Of a DNA stretch of 64,000 nucleotides, positions 18,756-27,610 are shown in pieces (within the stretch, counting starts at the first letter, position 1; each line of letters begins with the position of its first letter). The position numbers were made by a program, and so were the translations under genes. Location of the stretch: assembly GCF_000261365.1 (NCBI RefSeq), contig NZ_AJVC01000004.1, positions 434,001-498,000 of the forward strand, written 5' to 3'. The notes under the pieces are model-generated. The model was not told where the DNA came from. It worked only from the letters and a program-made list of their open reading frames with translations, and made no database searches. Source of the stretch: Herbaspirillum sp. GW103 (lineage in GTDB: Bacteria > Pseudomonadota > Gammaproteobacteria > Burkholderiales > Burkholderiaceae_D).

Positions 18756-20912
18756 TTATGCAAGCGCTTTTACATCTGCATATAGCGCTCGTAAATGAGA
18801 AGAACCCATGTCAAGAATTGGTTCGTACATGAATGAGTTCAAGTGAATATTTTCAGGAGTCATCAAATTGACTTGCTCTAGCTTTTCCATTTCGTCAGAG
18901 GTTCCCAACGCGGCTCTTTTGTACTCTTTGAGAAGTTCGATAGTTTGGTTCTGAGTAATTGCGTCGACAAATCTTTGATTGTTAATTCGTTTAATCATAT
19001 GCCTTTCGGCGACTAAGCGAATTGCTATCGATATCACGATCTTTTTTTCCAACTCAATATGATCGTCCTGTCCTACAGCTATCAAGTCCGCTTCAGCCAT
19101 TAAAAGATCGATCACAAGCCTGGTTGGTGGAGTAAGCGCCAAATTCGCTTTATCAGTCAGTACTCTCTTGTAGATCTCACATAAATCACCGAGTGTAATT
19201 TGGTCAGTGTTCGGCTTTATATGCAGCAACGACGTCAGCGTCAAATAGTCAGTACTATGCCCACAATATTCGGCGAGATTACGCACAAATGGAATAGCAG
19301 AAATACAGTAGGAAGAGTCGCTCAAATTATTCCGCCAGAACATGAACGGATTGTTCTGATAGTGCTCCTGCTTCAAGGTCAACTTTCGTCCAATTTTTGA
19401 GGCCATGAGTTTGCATTCACGTCTCAAATTAAGACGACCACTAATACTGCGATAAAAATCGAAATTGTGAGAAAGAATGATGCAGTAGAAATTGCCGGAG
19501 CAAATGATGTCCTTGAGATATTCAATGATTGCGTATTTATTTTTGTAGTCAAAGGAATCGGCAATGTCGTCCACCAAGAGAATTGTTGGAGTCCCCTGTT
19601 TTTGCCTAGACTGAATTTCAAAAAGGATGTTGAGAATATATAGAGCGCGCTTTTCCCCTTGACTGAGAACCGTTAGAAGCGATTCACGAGCTACCTCCCC
19701 CTCTCGTTCACCGTCAGAAAACTTGAAAGCAATGGAGGGCTTTGTTCCTTTTAAAATTACATCTTCCTGATTCGCGACAGACATTTTGAAGGGCACAAAG
19801 AAACGTTTGTTAAAAGTAGCGACCACCCTTTCCCAATCGGTACGTTCCTCTTTAGCCTGCCTGACTGCAGCCTCTATAGTTACCTTTCCATCTTTGTACT
19901 GGATAAGAAATCGGTCATACAGATCTTTTTGATTTACTAGATAAGCAATCCAAAGATCTTTCTGTAGTTGCTTGAAATCTTTCAATCTTGGCAAGAGCTC
20001 TTGGTTATCAAACAAATAGTCTCTAAATTTTCTTAATTCTGTGTTTTGGATCTTCTTATCAAGAGCATCAAATCTTCCCATTAGCTCTTTATCTGTAAAA
20101 ATCTTCTGACGCTCGTCTTCAATCTTCTGCGCCAACTCCGCCGCCGAACTGATTTCTTTTTTTCCATCCTTCGTCTGAAGATTTATGGTGTGCTTCGCAG
20201 CAAAAAAGCCATTGTCGGATAACTGCTTATTGACTGTACCTGCACTATAGTGATTGAACTGTTTGCTAAGCACGTCGGACCTGGAAACCAGGTCGTTGTA
20301 GCGCTGAATATATTCTTCCAGTTGATCTTTTATGGTGCCCGATTCAAGTAGTGCCAGAGTTTTTTCATTAAATAATTCGGCATACACAACGGAAGACAAT
20401 CCATTAGGCTGAACACCCATGAGACTCTCCTCAAGAGACTCAAGCAATTCGGCTGTATTTTCCTTACCAAAAACTTTCAATAATTCTGCCTCTGGCGTGG
20501 CCGTCTTCCCCGTCAAGCCAGATAATTGTTTTAATTTTTTAAACAGATCGGATAGGCTTTCCGATATCGCTTTCAGGGCATTGTCATATTGCTGTTTTAT
20601 CGTGGCATTTACCAACAACAGAGAAGTTCTCTCGGAAGAAAACTCTTGATTGTAGGGCTCGATTACGAAAATAGAATCACCAGCAACGCTCACTCCTGAG
20701 CCATCTTCGATTTTTCGGCTGGTCACTCGATCTGGAAAAATCACGTCAATTGATTCTGTTCCTTTGGCATGATCGCTAAATGTTTTAGACAACGACGTCT
20801 TCATAAAGCCATTGGGTGCATAGATGGCATATCCACGGCTGGCCGTGAAGTCGAAACAGTGAGTTAGATCGCTAATTCCATAGCAGTTTTTCAATTCCAC
20901 TTTCAGCTTCAT
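18756..20912 (-). CDS. ABC/SMC-type (AAA_13-like) ATPase, probable defence protein
   Basis: 718 residues, start supported by AGGGGGA before ATG 20912. A diverged Walker A A-P-N-G-F-M-K-T-S (32-40; methionine replaces the glycine before lysine) lies near the N-terminus. A long, partly coiled-coil middle (about 95-380) follows, then an ABC signature L-S-Q-G-E-K-R near 417, Walker B I-L-L-V-D-D-I-A-D-S near 445 and an H-loop I-L-S-H-N-F near 481. The split ATPase around a coiled coil is the layout of SMC/Rad50/RloC/PrrC-like proteins. The last 220 residues have no motif I recognise and could hold an effector; the PrrC anticodon-nuclease triad is not evident. It is the second gene of a pair with the 415-residue protein upstream. 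A+T-rich relative to the core. Confidence 0.75.
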   Translation of the reverse strand: MKLKVELKNCYGISDLTHCFDFTASRGYAIYAPNGFMKTSLSKTFSDHAKGTESIDVIFPDRVTSRKIEDGSGVSVAGDSIFVIEPYNQEFSSERTSLLLVNATIKQQYDNALKAISESLSDLFKKLKQLSGLTGKTATPEAELLKVFGKENTAELLESLEESLMGVQPNGLSSVVYAELFNEKTLALLESGTIKDQLEEYIQRYNDLVSRSDVLSKQFNHYSAGTVNKQLSDNGFFAAKHTINLQTKDGKKEISSAAELAQKIEDERQKIFTDKELMGRFDALDKKIQNTELRKFRDYLFDNQELLPRLKDFKQLQKDLWIAYLVNQKDLYDRFLIQYKDGKVTIEAAVRQAKEERTDWERVVATFNKRFFVPFKMSVANQEDVILKGTKPSIAFKFSDGEREGEVARESLLTVLSQGEKRALYILNILFEIQSRQKQGTPTILLVDDIADSFDYKNKYAIIEYLKDIICSGNFYCIILSHNFDFYRSISGRLNLRRECKLMASKIGRKLTLKQEHYQNNPFMFWRNNLSDSSYCISAIPFVRNLAEYCGHSTDYLTLTSLLHIKPNTDQITLGDLCEIYKRVLTDKANLALTPPTRLVIDLLMAEADLIAVGQDDHIELEKKIVISIAIRLVAERHMIKRINNQRFVDAITQNQTIELLKEYKRAALGTSDEMEKLEQVNLMTPENIHLNSFMYEPILDMGSSHLRALYADVKALA

Positions 20913-21056
20913 CTTTCCCCCTTAATTTTTTTTGAATCTATGCATCCAACGGAAAACTCGCTTTAAAAACACCCTTTCACTCGAAGTAGGTTTGCTAACG
21001 CAACAAGCCACTCTACAAGTGGCTTTTGACTAAAAGATTAATCACACTGCAAGGAA

Positions 21057-22304
21057 TCATGCTGTGGTGTCGATCACACGTATTGAAGACTGATCTAGCT
21101 CAAGCCCTCGTCGATGCAGAAGGTCCCCCGCCCCCCTTTGCTCAGTTGTGTAAGCCTCGAGAAGACGATTCTTGATAAAACTCGGGGGCAACTCCCCAAT
21201 AGCCGAGATATCCGAGCTTTGAGCGATCTGCACTAAGTTTCGTGTTACCTCCGCTTGCAGCTGGGCATTCTTCAACTTTTCGGCAGCCAATTGTTCTTTT
21301 TTTATTTCAACATCTAGAGCCTTGCTCTGCACTTCCAAGGCTTTGCTTTTTACCTCTAGCTGATGCAACTCTCCTGCTCGTTTTTCCTTGGCGTCGCTTA
21401 ATAACGCACCTTGCACAGCTTGATAGATAGCGATCCCACTTTCTATAAGTGTTCCAAGCGGGCTATTTCTTACTACCTCCTTAACCTCTAACCCAGTTTT
21501 CTCCTTTTTGTTAACTAACGCCCTTCCCAGAACTCTATATTCGTCGTCCGCAATCCGTACGAAAACCAAAGGCCGTATCGTATGATCGAAGTAGTGGAAA
21601 AATTCCGTCAACAAGCGGGCAAGTCGTTTTGAATCACTCTTTTTTGATATTAGAAGCGCAAAGCGCTCTTCATCATTGAGCTCCTGAATAAGACCAATAT
21701 CAGAAAATAATTTCTCTTTCCTTCTCTGATATTTCTCCAACACATCGACGATTTCTTGCTCTGTCACCGGGGTCTTTAACGTTTCCCCCGAATTGTTTCT
21801 ATAACTCTTATCTGCTCTCTCTAGCGCTTGATCGATTAACAAGAGCTCGGCTTCTTCTAAATTGGACTCTTTTAGCTTTTCATAAACAAGCGAAACAGAT
21901 TCCGTCGTCAGCGGCCGTACTTTTCTACTTTTCAGAAATGAGTTGACGTTAGAGAACGATCTATAAAGCAGGTGAAGCTCATAGCTTTCCTTAGTCGGAA
22001 CCAGTGGATACGGCAAACCAATTGAGTAAAATTTTCTGGCCGCATCTCTACCTGCTAGAACATTCATTTCTGCGTATCTCTGATAGAGCGGGAGCGATTT
22101 ATCGAAAACGAAAATATCGGTTGGTGATATTCCTTCTGCAAGAGCACTGGATATGGAATTAAGTAACTCAAACTTATAGTAGACAGTATTGAGCTTATTT
22201 AAGAAGCCAGCGATCTCCCACGGATACATGGGCTCATCTTTTTTTTGGACAAAGCGGACGAACACTCGCTTGTCAGTTCTTTTTCTATCGTAGTCGTCGA
22301 ACAT
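21057..22304 (-). CDS. unrecognised 415-residue protein with C-terminal coiled coil, partner of the ATPase
   Basis: I do not recognise this family. Residues 1-290 look globular and mixed alpha/beta (start M-F-D-D-Y-D-R-K-R-T). A charged coiled coil covers about 310-365 (L-E-V-K-S-K-A-L-E-V-Q-S-K-A-L-D-V heptads), preceded by a moderately hydrophobic stretch (G-I-A-I-Y-Q-A-V-Q-G-A-L-L). No signal peptide or clear membrane span. The ATPase gene follows 144 bp downstream on the same strand, suggesting a two-gene unit. Upstream lies one copy of a ~115-bp segment that also precedes the nuclease gene at 22706-23401. No Shine-Dalgarno is visible before ATG 22304; an internal start is possible. Confidence 0.65.
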   Translation of the reverse strand: MFDDYDRKRTDKRVFVRFVQKKDEPMYPWEIAGFLNKLNTVYYKFELLNSISSALAEGISPTDIFVFDKSLPLYQRYAEMNVLAGRDAARKFYSIGLPYPLVPTKESYELHLLYRSFSNVNSFLKSRKVRPLTTESVSLVYEKLKESNLEEAELLLIDQALERADKSYRNNSGETLKTPVTEQEIVDVLEKYQRRKEKLFSDIGLIQELNDEERFALLISKKSDSKRLARLLTEFFHYFDHTIRPLVFVRIADDEYRVLGRALVNKKEKTGLEVKEVVRNSPLGTLIESGIAIYQAVQGALLSDAKEKRAGELHQLEVKSKALEVQSKALDVEIKKEQLAAEKLKNAQLQAEVTRNLVQIAQSSDISAIGELPPSFIKNRLLEAYTTEQRGAGDLLHRRGLELDQSSIRVIDTTA

Positions 22305-22412
22305 TTTTTATGTGTTTTCAATCTGCTCTTAGTTTGCAATCCAGCCGTTCTGACATTGGATCCCTACCGAGTAGAAAACTGGGAATCTTTATTATCAGTA
22401 ACGCCTCCCTCA

Positions 22413-22526
22413 AAAGCGTATGTTGACGGCACACCTCAAAGCCTTATGCGACGCGGGACACTAGCTATGCATACAGTGCGCCAATTCGGGGTTTTGCGTT
22501 AGTTTGGGCAAAATATTCCCCAGCAA
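22413..22526. repeat. upstream control repeat, copy A
   Basis: About 115 bp closely similar to 23457-23572, with the last part (agtttgggcaaaatattccc and the next six bases) identical. It lies 110-220 bp upstream of the minus-strand 415-residue gene. An imperfect inverted repeat (cact ... agtg around tatgcat) is kept in both copies. The rest of the 22305-22705 spacer shows no gene. Confidence 0.7.
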
Positions 22527-22705
22527 GAAAGCGGGGGATTGTCTCTCGAAATCCTGGCAGGATTTGTTATTCAGAAACAACGAGTGAAGCTTAACTAACA
22601 CCCGCGTGTGAACCGCCATCGTTATATTCGAATTATGCTATGCGCACTAGCAACGCGGTTTCTCTGTAACTGCTGGAAAAATCATTTAGCTTAGTTGGTG
22701 CGACC

Positions 22706-23401
22706 CTAAGTTCCTTCAACACCAACTTTGTTAAAGGAAAATTGCACTCGGTAACTCACTAAAGACAGATCCGGTATTGCTTCAGCTGCATATCTAATCG
22801 AATCAGGAAAATCGCTCGCAATCACCATCCCGCGAGGACGCTGATTGTCAGTTCTTGCATACCATCCAAGATATCTTGCAATCTGCCCGATCACAGCGTC
22901 TTTTGCTTCCCCTACTTTTAACTCGATCACAACGCGGCGGCCACCAGAATCTTGGGCGAGTATGTCGACAATCCCGACCTCGATCCGCTCCTGCCTTGCT
23001 GTGAATGTAAGTCCTTTCTCGATCGCCCCAAGATTCCGAATTAGATGCTCTTCAACATCACGTTCGTAGGTGATTGATGCCTCTACTCGCTGCTCAATGT
23101 CTTCTTCATCGATAACCTCCGCATCTGCATCCGAAAGTCGCCAGATGTTCTTTCCATGAGTGTTTTCATCATATATATAGAACAGATCATTGTCAGCTTT
23201 GAATAAGAACTTCTCTGCCGAGGGGTGATGACGGTAGGCGGTCGTGTTATTAACTTGGCAGCCATATAAATGAGCGGTCAAGGTTCCAGGCTTCCATTGG
23301 CCGGGAAAACGCGCATCGATGTATTCTCTAATTTGTTTGCGCGTTGCTCCTGTCGGCGTGTCTTGCAAAACTGCTCTAATTGCCTGTGCCATAGTGCTCA
23401 T
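22706..23401 (-). CDS. restriction-like endonuclease with NucS/DUF91-type C-terminal domain
   Basis: 231 residues, GAGG before ATG 23401. The N-terminal ~80 residues look like a small winged-helix domain (T-R-K-Q-I-R-E-Y-I ... W-K-P-G-T-L-T-A-H-L). The C-terminal ~110 residues match the PD-(D/E)xK nuclease of the DUF91/NucS group: E-V-G-I-V-D-I-L-A-Q-D, V-V-I-E-L-K, then G-Q-I-A-R-Y-L-G-W-Y. This supplies the D ... E-x-K active site and the conserved Q/R-Y helix. It may cut DNA as part of the neighbouring restriction-methylase gene's job, or act alone; position between the methylase gene and the ATPase pair suggests a role in defence. Preceded by control repeat B. Confidence 0.8.
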   Translation of the reverse strand: MSTMAQAIRAVLQDTPTGATRKQIREYIDARFPGQWKPGTLTAHLYGCQVNNTTAYRHHPSAEKFLFKADNDLFYIYDENTHGKNIWRLSDADAEVIDEEDIEQRVEASITYERDVEEHLIRNLGAIEKGLTFTARQERIEVGIVDILAQDSGGRRVVIELKVGEAKDAVIGQIARYLGWYARTDNQRPRGMVIASDFPDSIRYAAEAIPDLSLVSYRVQFSFNKVGVEGT

Positions 23402-23456
23402 CGAGAGACCTCGCTTAAAAAAATTTTACCGGGGTAATGCAGTAACGGATTATGCG

Positions 23457-23572
23457 TCAAAGGGCATATTGACGACACAGCGCAAAGCCACCACCGGCGC
23501 GGGGCACTGATTGCGCATACAGTGCGCATATTCACCAATTTGCGAGAGTTTGGGCAAAATATTCCCCAGCAA
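23457..23572. repeat. upstream control repeat, copy B
   Basis: Partner of copy A (22413-22526). It lies 55-170 bp upstream of the nuclease gene and begins 38 bp after the stop of the restriction-methylase gene. Contains the perfect inverted repeat gcactg / cagtgc separated by 10 bp, a possible operator. Confidence 0.7.
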
Positions 23573-23609
23573 AAAAAGTAAGAGCACATATGTATTTTAT
23601 GGCCCACTA

Positions 23610-26600
23610 TCAGCTCAAAGTGTTTCGAAACTCATTCATGATACGGTCCGTTTCCATTAGGACCTTCAGAATTCGTTGGTAGTGCTTTACGTCATCAAAC
23701 TTGAGCCTTCGCCCTATTCTGTCTTTCAACCACCTCTGCGCAGGTTGATAACCACCGATATAGCTGCTCCATGCAATTTCAGGCACGTCGGAGAAGCACT
23801 GAGTTGAATTTACCCATACATTCCCATTCTCGAAGCGAAGCGCGTTGACCACATTGTCGCCTTCACCGGTGAAGGGAAAGGGAGTACTGCCAATGGTCGC
23901 GGTATCGAGCAAGTGTAATTTCCGTAAATGCATACCCGTGGCCGATATAGACCAGAAGTCCCCTGGCGAATCTGGCCAAGGAATCCGCGGGAAATCGATT
24001 TTCAGAAATTCATCATACTTTTCCCTATAAACTGGGGAATGCAACACTCCGTAGATGTAGTCAAATATGGCTACTTCGTCAGGAACTCCGTGATCCGGGT
24101 GGGTGGCCATTCGCCGCAATTTCTTATAGAGCTTTTCATCAAAGTTGATTCTGCGGGTCTGATCAATGTCTGCCTTCTCCGGATACAAGTAAAGTGGAAA
24201 CAGCGAATTACTGTCATAGGCATCATAGGTTTTATGGCCGCATATTGTGGTCGTTACAAGCGCCCCTGTTTGTTCTTTTTTAATCTTCGGGCAGATTAGT
24301 CCAAGGTTATTGCCTGCAAGCATATGACGCATGACATTAGCGCGCCATCGCCAAAGAATTCGGTTATCGAAGTAAGTAACACGCGTGTCAAATGGTCGGT
24401 AGTTGATTGGCACGCATGTAAATTTTTCCCGGGCCAAGGTCGCCTTGTTGCCGAGAATCCATTCCGCATAGTTTTTTCCAAGGTCATATTTGGCCTTGAG
24501 GGTCGCCTCAGAGTGGTCGTGTTGCACTAGATCACGAAGATTTTCCTGCAATTCGTCGGGAGTTTCTGCGATTGCGAAACCATCTCCCATGGAAACAATT
24601 CCAGTTACGTTCACTGACATCAATTCAGCGAGACCGAAACCTTTTTCATACTGCTCCGCCAACCCGTAATCGCGCGGAATAAACGCGTATTGGGGGGCCT
24701 GTACTTCGAGAGTACGGAAAATCAGCTTGTCAGGGTCACTGGAATTCAGCGCCTGATATTTCTCTTCGCGAGCCCCCCACAATTCGCCGTGCCGTACCAC
24801 TGCAAGGCCTGGGTCAGTGCTCTCTTTTAGTTTTACGGCAATGATGATTGCTACGCCCTGCTGAATGTCGAAAACGTTTTTGTCCGGCTTCCCATCTGGG
24901 GCCACTTCCTTTTTGTGGGTATTACCATGCAAATCGAGGATATAAATCTTGTCGAAGGTATTAAGAAGATGCCATCGCATACCCCGAAAAGTCGGGTTGT
25001 CTAGATATCCGTGATTAGTAATAAATCCAACTACGCCGTCGCCATTCTTTTCAATTAAGTGCTCCGACAAACGGATGAACTTGACGTAATCGTCGTGTAA
25101 CCAGTGCTTACGTTCTCTAAAGTGCACACCGTCCACATATTTGTAATCCTCAATCAATCCACTAATCCATTCGCCCATGTTGTGGGAGACGCCGGAATAG
25201 GGAGGATTTCCGATTACGCACATGATGGGCATATCGCGCTTGATGCTGTTGGCGTTCTTGACCTCATTCGATAGCCATTGCGCGAAGGGCAACGTTTGAT
25301 TTGCGGGCTCCCCTTCTTCCAGCGAATTTGTCAGGTAAATTGACAGCCGCGGAGGACTGCCAGTTGGCTTGTAACCCAACTCAGTCAAGATCATGTCGAG
25401 TTTCATATGACACATTGCGTAAGACGCCATAAGAAGCTCGAAACCATGTAAGCGCGGGATCAGGTCATTTTCTATATAAGATGACCACATGCCCGGTGCA
25501 ACGCCAGCAACTTTAGGAGCGATTGTCTTAATCACTTCTGCCAAAAAGGTGCCTGTTCCGGTGGCAGGATCAAGGATTTGAACTCGATGAACCTCCTTCT
25601 TAATGGTGATGCGCTTGCCTTTTTTGCTCTGACCGGTATCCCAATCGATGGCGACCTTGGACGTATCCGCAAGACCATCTGCTAGCCCGAAATCTGTACG
25701 GAGCACGTGATCCAGAGCACGAACGATAAATCTTACGACCGGCTCAGGCGTGTACCAAACGCCGCGCGCTTTTCGTTTGGATGGGTTGTATGCCGCTAGA
25801 AAGGTCTCGTAAAAATGAAGAAATGGATCATTCTGCCCTGTCAGCTTCCCGAAGCCTGCCATGATTTTTTCCATATTGGTGGCTTGAAACGCTCCAGCTA
25901 GATCATCGATGATCCATGCGATACGATCATCGAGATCATCCCCCGCTAAATATCTAAACAAGTTACGTAGAAAAGGATTTGACTTCGGTAGTAGCGTGAG
26001 CGCCTCCTGGCGGCTAAAGGTATCGACGGTGGTATCGTGAAGTCGAGCAGCGAACATGCCATACGCTATGGTTTCAGCGTAAATATCAGCAAAGTCCTCA
26101 ATCGTAATGTCATGGATAAGATGTTCTTTGAAGGCACTAAACTGTTCTGACAGCTCCGTTTGCAAGTTTTGATCAGCAATTAGAGCATTACGAAGCACTT
26201 CCTTAATCAGCTGAGTTTTTCCGGCCATGATCTCGGCCAATATACGCGGACTCGTGATAGCCGGTGGCCGCTGTGATACGAAATCCTTCAGCAACCTGCC
26301 TAGAGCTTCGTATTGTTCAGGATTGGGCTGAATACCCATTAAGTAATCGGCGATGGTAACTGATGCGACTAATTCGCCATTACGGTAAAAGTCCCAATCA
26401 AGGCAATTGGTATATAGCAAGTTAGGCAATGCTTTGAGATAGCGCTCTTGCTGACGCTTATTAGCGTCCTTCATCCTTCTGAGGCCAACTCCGATATCTT
26501 TCGCCTCTGCGTGTCCAATAGCTAATTCACCACCATGGAAAATAAAATCAGGAGCTCCGCAAGCCTCACGCTTGGGTTCATTGATGGCAACAACCCCCTT

Positions 26601-26732
26601 CTTGAGTTTGTTAAATAGCGCCGTGAGCGCCGGACGATAAGAATGTTCTGTCGCGGCACCGGATTTGTGTACCGCTATCACGGTAGTGAGGAACGAGGCT
26701 ACATCAGCGGCATGCGAAGCTGAGTTGGACAT
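23610..26732 (-). CDS. single-polypeptide restriction-modification enzyme (type ISP/IIG-like)
   Basis: 1040 residues, AGAGA before ATG 26732. Residues 1-90 carry a PD-(D/E)xK nuclease pattern: E29, D62 (A-P-D-F-I-F-H) and E76-A-K78. A helical linker follows, then an N6-adenine methylase: motif I D-P-A-T-G-T-G-T-F near 387 and motif IV N-P-P-Y-S near 508. The last ~400 residues should be the target-recognition region, of the type seen at the C-terminus of LlaBIII/type ISP enzymes. No helicase (DEAD-type motifs) is present, which is unlike true type ISP enzymes (about 1600 residues) and closer to type IIG. One protein would methylate and cleave, so no separate cognate methylase is needed. Confidence 0.85.
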   Translation of the reverse strand: MSNSASHAADVASFLTTVIAVHKSGAATEHSYRPALTALFNKLKKGVVAINEPKREACGAPDFIFHGGELAIGHAEAKDIGVGLRRMKDANKRQQERYLKALPNLLYTNCLDWDFYRNGELVASVTIADYLMGIQPNPEQYEALGRLLKDFVSQRPPAITSPRILAEIMAGKTQLIKEVLRNALIADQNLQTELSEQFSAFKEHLIHDITIEDFADIYAETIAYGMFAARLHDTTVDTFSRQEALTLLPKSNPFLRNLFRYLAGDDLDDRIAWIIDDLAGAFQATNMEKIMAGFGKLTGQNDPFLHFYETFLAAYNPSKRKARGVWYTPEPVVRFIVRALDHVLRTDFGLADGLADTSKVAIDWDTGQSKKGKRITIKKEVHRVQILDPATGTGTFLAEVIKTIAPKVAGVAPGMWSSYIENDLIPRLHGFELLMASYAMCHMKLDMILTELGYKPTGSPPRLSIYLTNSLEEGEPANQTLPFAQWLSNEVKNANSIKRDMPIMCVIGNPPYSGVSHNMGEWISGLIEDYKYVDGVHFRERKHWLHDDYVKFIRLSEHLIEKNGDGVVGFITNHGYLDNPTFRGMRWHLLNTFDKIYILDLHGNTHKKEVAPDGKPDKNVFDIQQGVAIIIAVKLKESTDPGLAVVRHGELWGAREEKYQALNSSDPDKLIFRTLEVQAPQYAFIPRDYGLAEQYEKGFGLAELMSVNVTGIVSMGDGFAIAETPDELQENLRDLVQHDHSEATLKAKYDLGKNYAEWILGNKATLAREKFTCVPINYRPFDTRVTYFDNRILWRWRANVMRHMLAGNNLGLICPKIKKEQTGALVTTTICGHKTYDAYDSNSLFPLYLYPEKADIDQTRRINFDEKLYKKLRRMATHPDHGVPDEVAIFDYIYGVLHSPVYREKYDEFLKIDFPRIPWPDSPGDFWSISATGMHLRKLHLLDTATIGSTPFPFTGEGDNVVNALRFENGNVWVNSTQCFSDVPEIAWSSYIGGYQPAQRWLKDRIGRRLKFDDVKHYQRILKVLMETDRIMNEFRNTLS

Positions 26733-27217
26733 TAGATTTCTCTTTACTTATGTGGAATACGGCACGTGTGGACATTTTTGAAGTTAAATTCGCGGCCAAC
26801 GCACGACATGAGCGCCCATCTCTGCAACGGATGAAAGATTGACGTGGTTGCAAATTATTAACAGACCAAGTTCTCTTGCCTAGTCACGTCCGCGCTTGAT
26901 ATGCGTCAGGACTGCATAATGACAAAAATGAGAGTTGGCTTGCAATACATATTTCCAAATTGACATTACGTTTGGCCATAAAAAACGTGCCACGTCTGCA
27001 TCAAAATGCGTCAGATTTGATGTCCGTGGGGCGGGCCACCCGGCCAGGCTGGGCGGGCTTCGGCGCTTAACGCAAATTTGAGTCAAAACCGACCTATGTA
27101 GCGGGCAGGCGCGGGGTGGGGGCAACTGCGCGCGCCAGGCCTAAAGGGCTCCAAACAATTCCATATTGACAATAAATAGATATTCCCTCCTCCCCCTGCT
27201 CATCACCCTAGGTCCGC
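26733..27217. other. 485-bp spacer, no supported gene
   Basis: Between the restriction-methylase and a small hypothetical gene. Open frames here have no family resemblance. G+C changes sharply near 27020-27120 (GC-rich) against AT-rich sequence on both sides, which suggests an old junction between the defence block and the CDI block. Confidence 0.5.
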
Positions 27218-27517
27218 CTAAGGCCCTTTAGGGCATCTTTCTCGATAGATTGGAAAGTTTGCTTCACTGCCCAAAGTGAGCGCAACAGCGCATTCCTCGT
27301 GCGCCAGCGCTAACCTTGCTAGGAAATCAGGAGTCGCCCTTTCATCACCGTTGGCGATCCGGCGGCCTGTTTGGAAGATATTAAGGAGTTGAGGTAGCCG
27401 AGGATGCGTTTGCCTTGCGACCATTGTTGACTTTTCATCAATGACGATGAAATACAACAACCTGTTACGGTCCTGTTCAATGAGATTGTAAGTTTCGGTA
27501 AAATTGCCGCGCAGCAC
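27218..27517 (-). CDS. hypothetical protein, possibly truncated
   Basis: 99 residues from a GTG at 27517; the frame stays open about 23 codons further upstream without a better start. The text (L-R-G-N-F-T-E-T-Y-N-L-I-E-Q-D-R ... L-L-Y-F-I-V-I-D-E-K) reads like real protein but I do not recognise it. It is divergent from the cdiB-type gene, with about 90 bp between them. It could be the remainder of a longer gene cut at the defence/CDI junction. Confidence 0.35.
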   Translation of the reverse strand: MLRGNFTETYNLIEQDRNRLLYFIVIDEKSTMVARQTHPRLPQLLNIFQTGRRIANGDERATPDFLARLALAHEECAVALTLGSEANFPIYRERCPKGP

Positions 27518-27610
27518 AATTTCGCCAAAGAAATGACGCCTTAGCCAGGCAGCCGGGCCATCAACCGATGACCCGCATCCACATTAGTTTCACCACAACA
27601 AAAGATAACA

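Noticed and set aside
18756-20912. PrrC/RloC anticodon nuclease
   Set aside because: The ATPase halves fit, but the conserved nuclease triad region could not be recognised in the C-terminal part, so only a general SMC/AAA_13-like name is used.
26880-27125. 81-codon minus-strand frame between the restriction-methylase and the CDI locus
   Set aside because: Crosses a sharp base-composition change, no ribosome site, no family resemblance.
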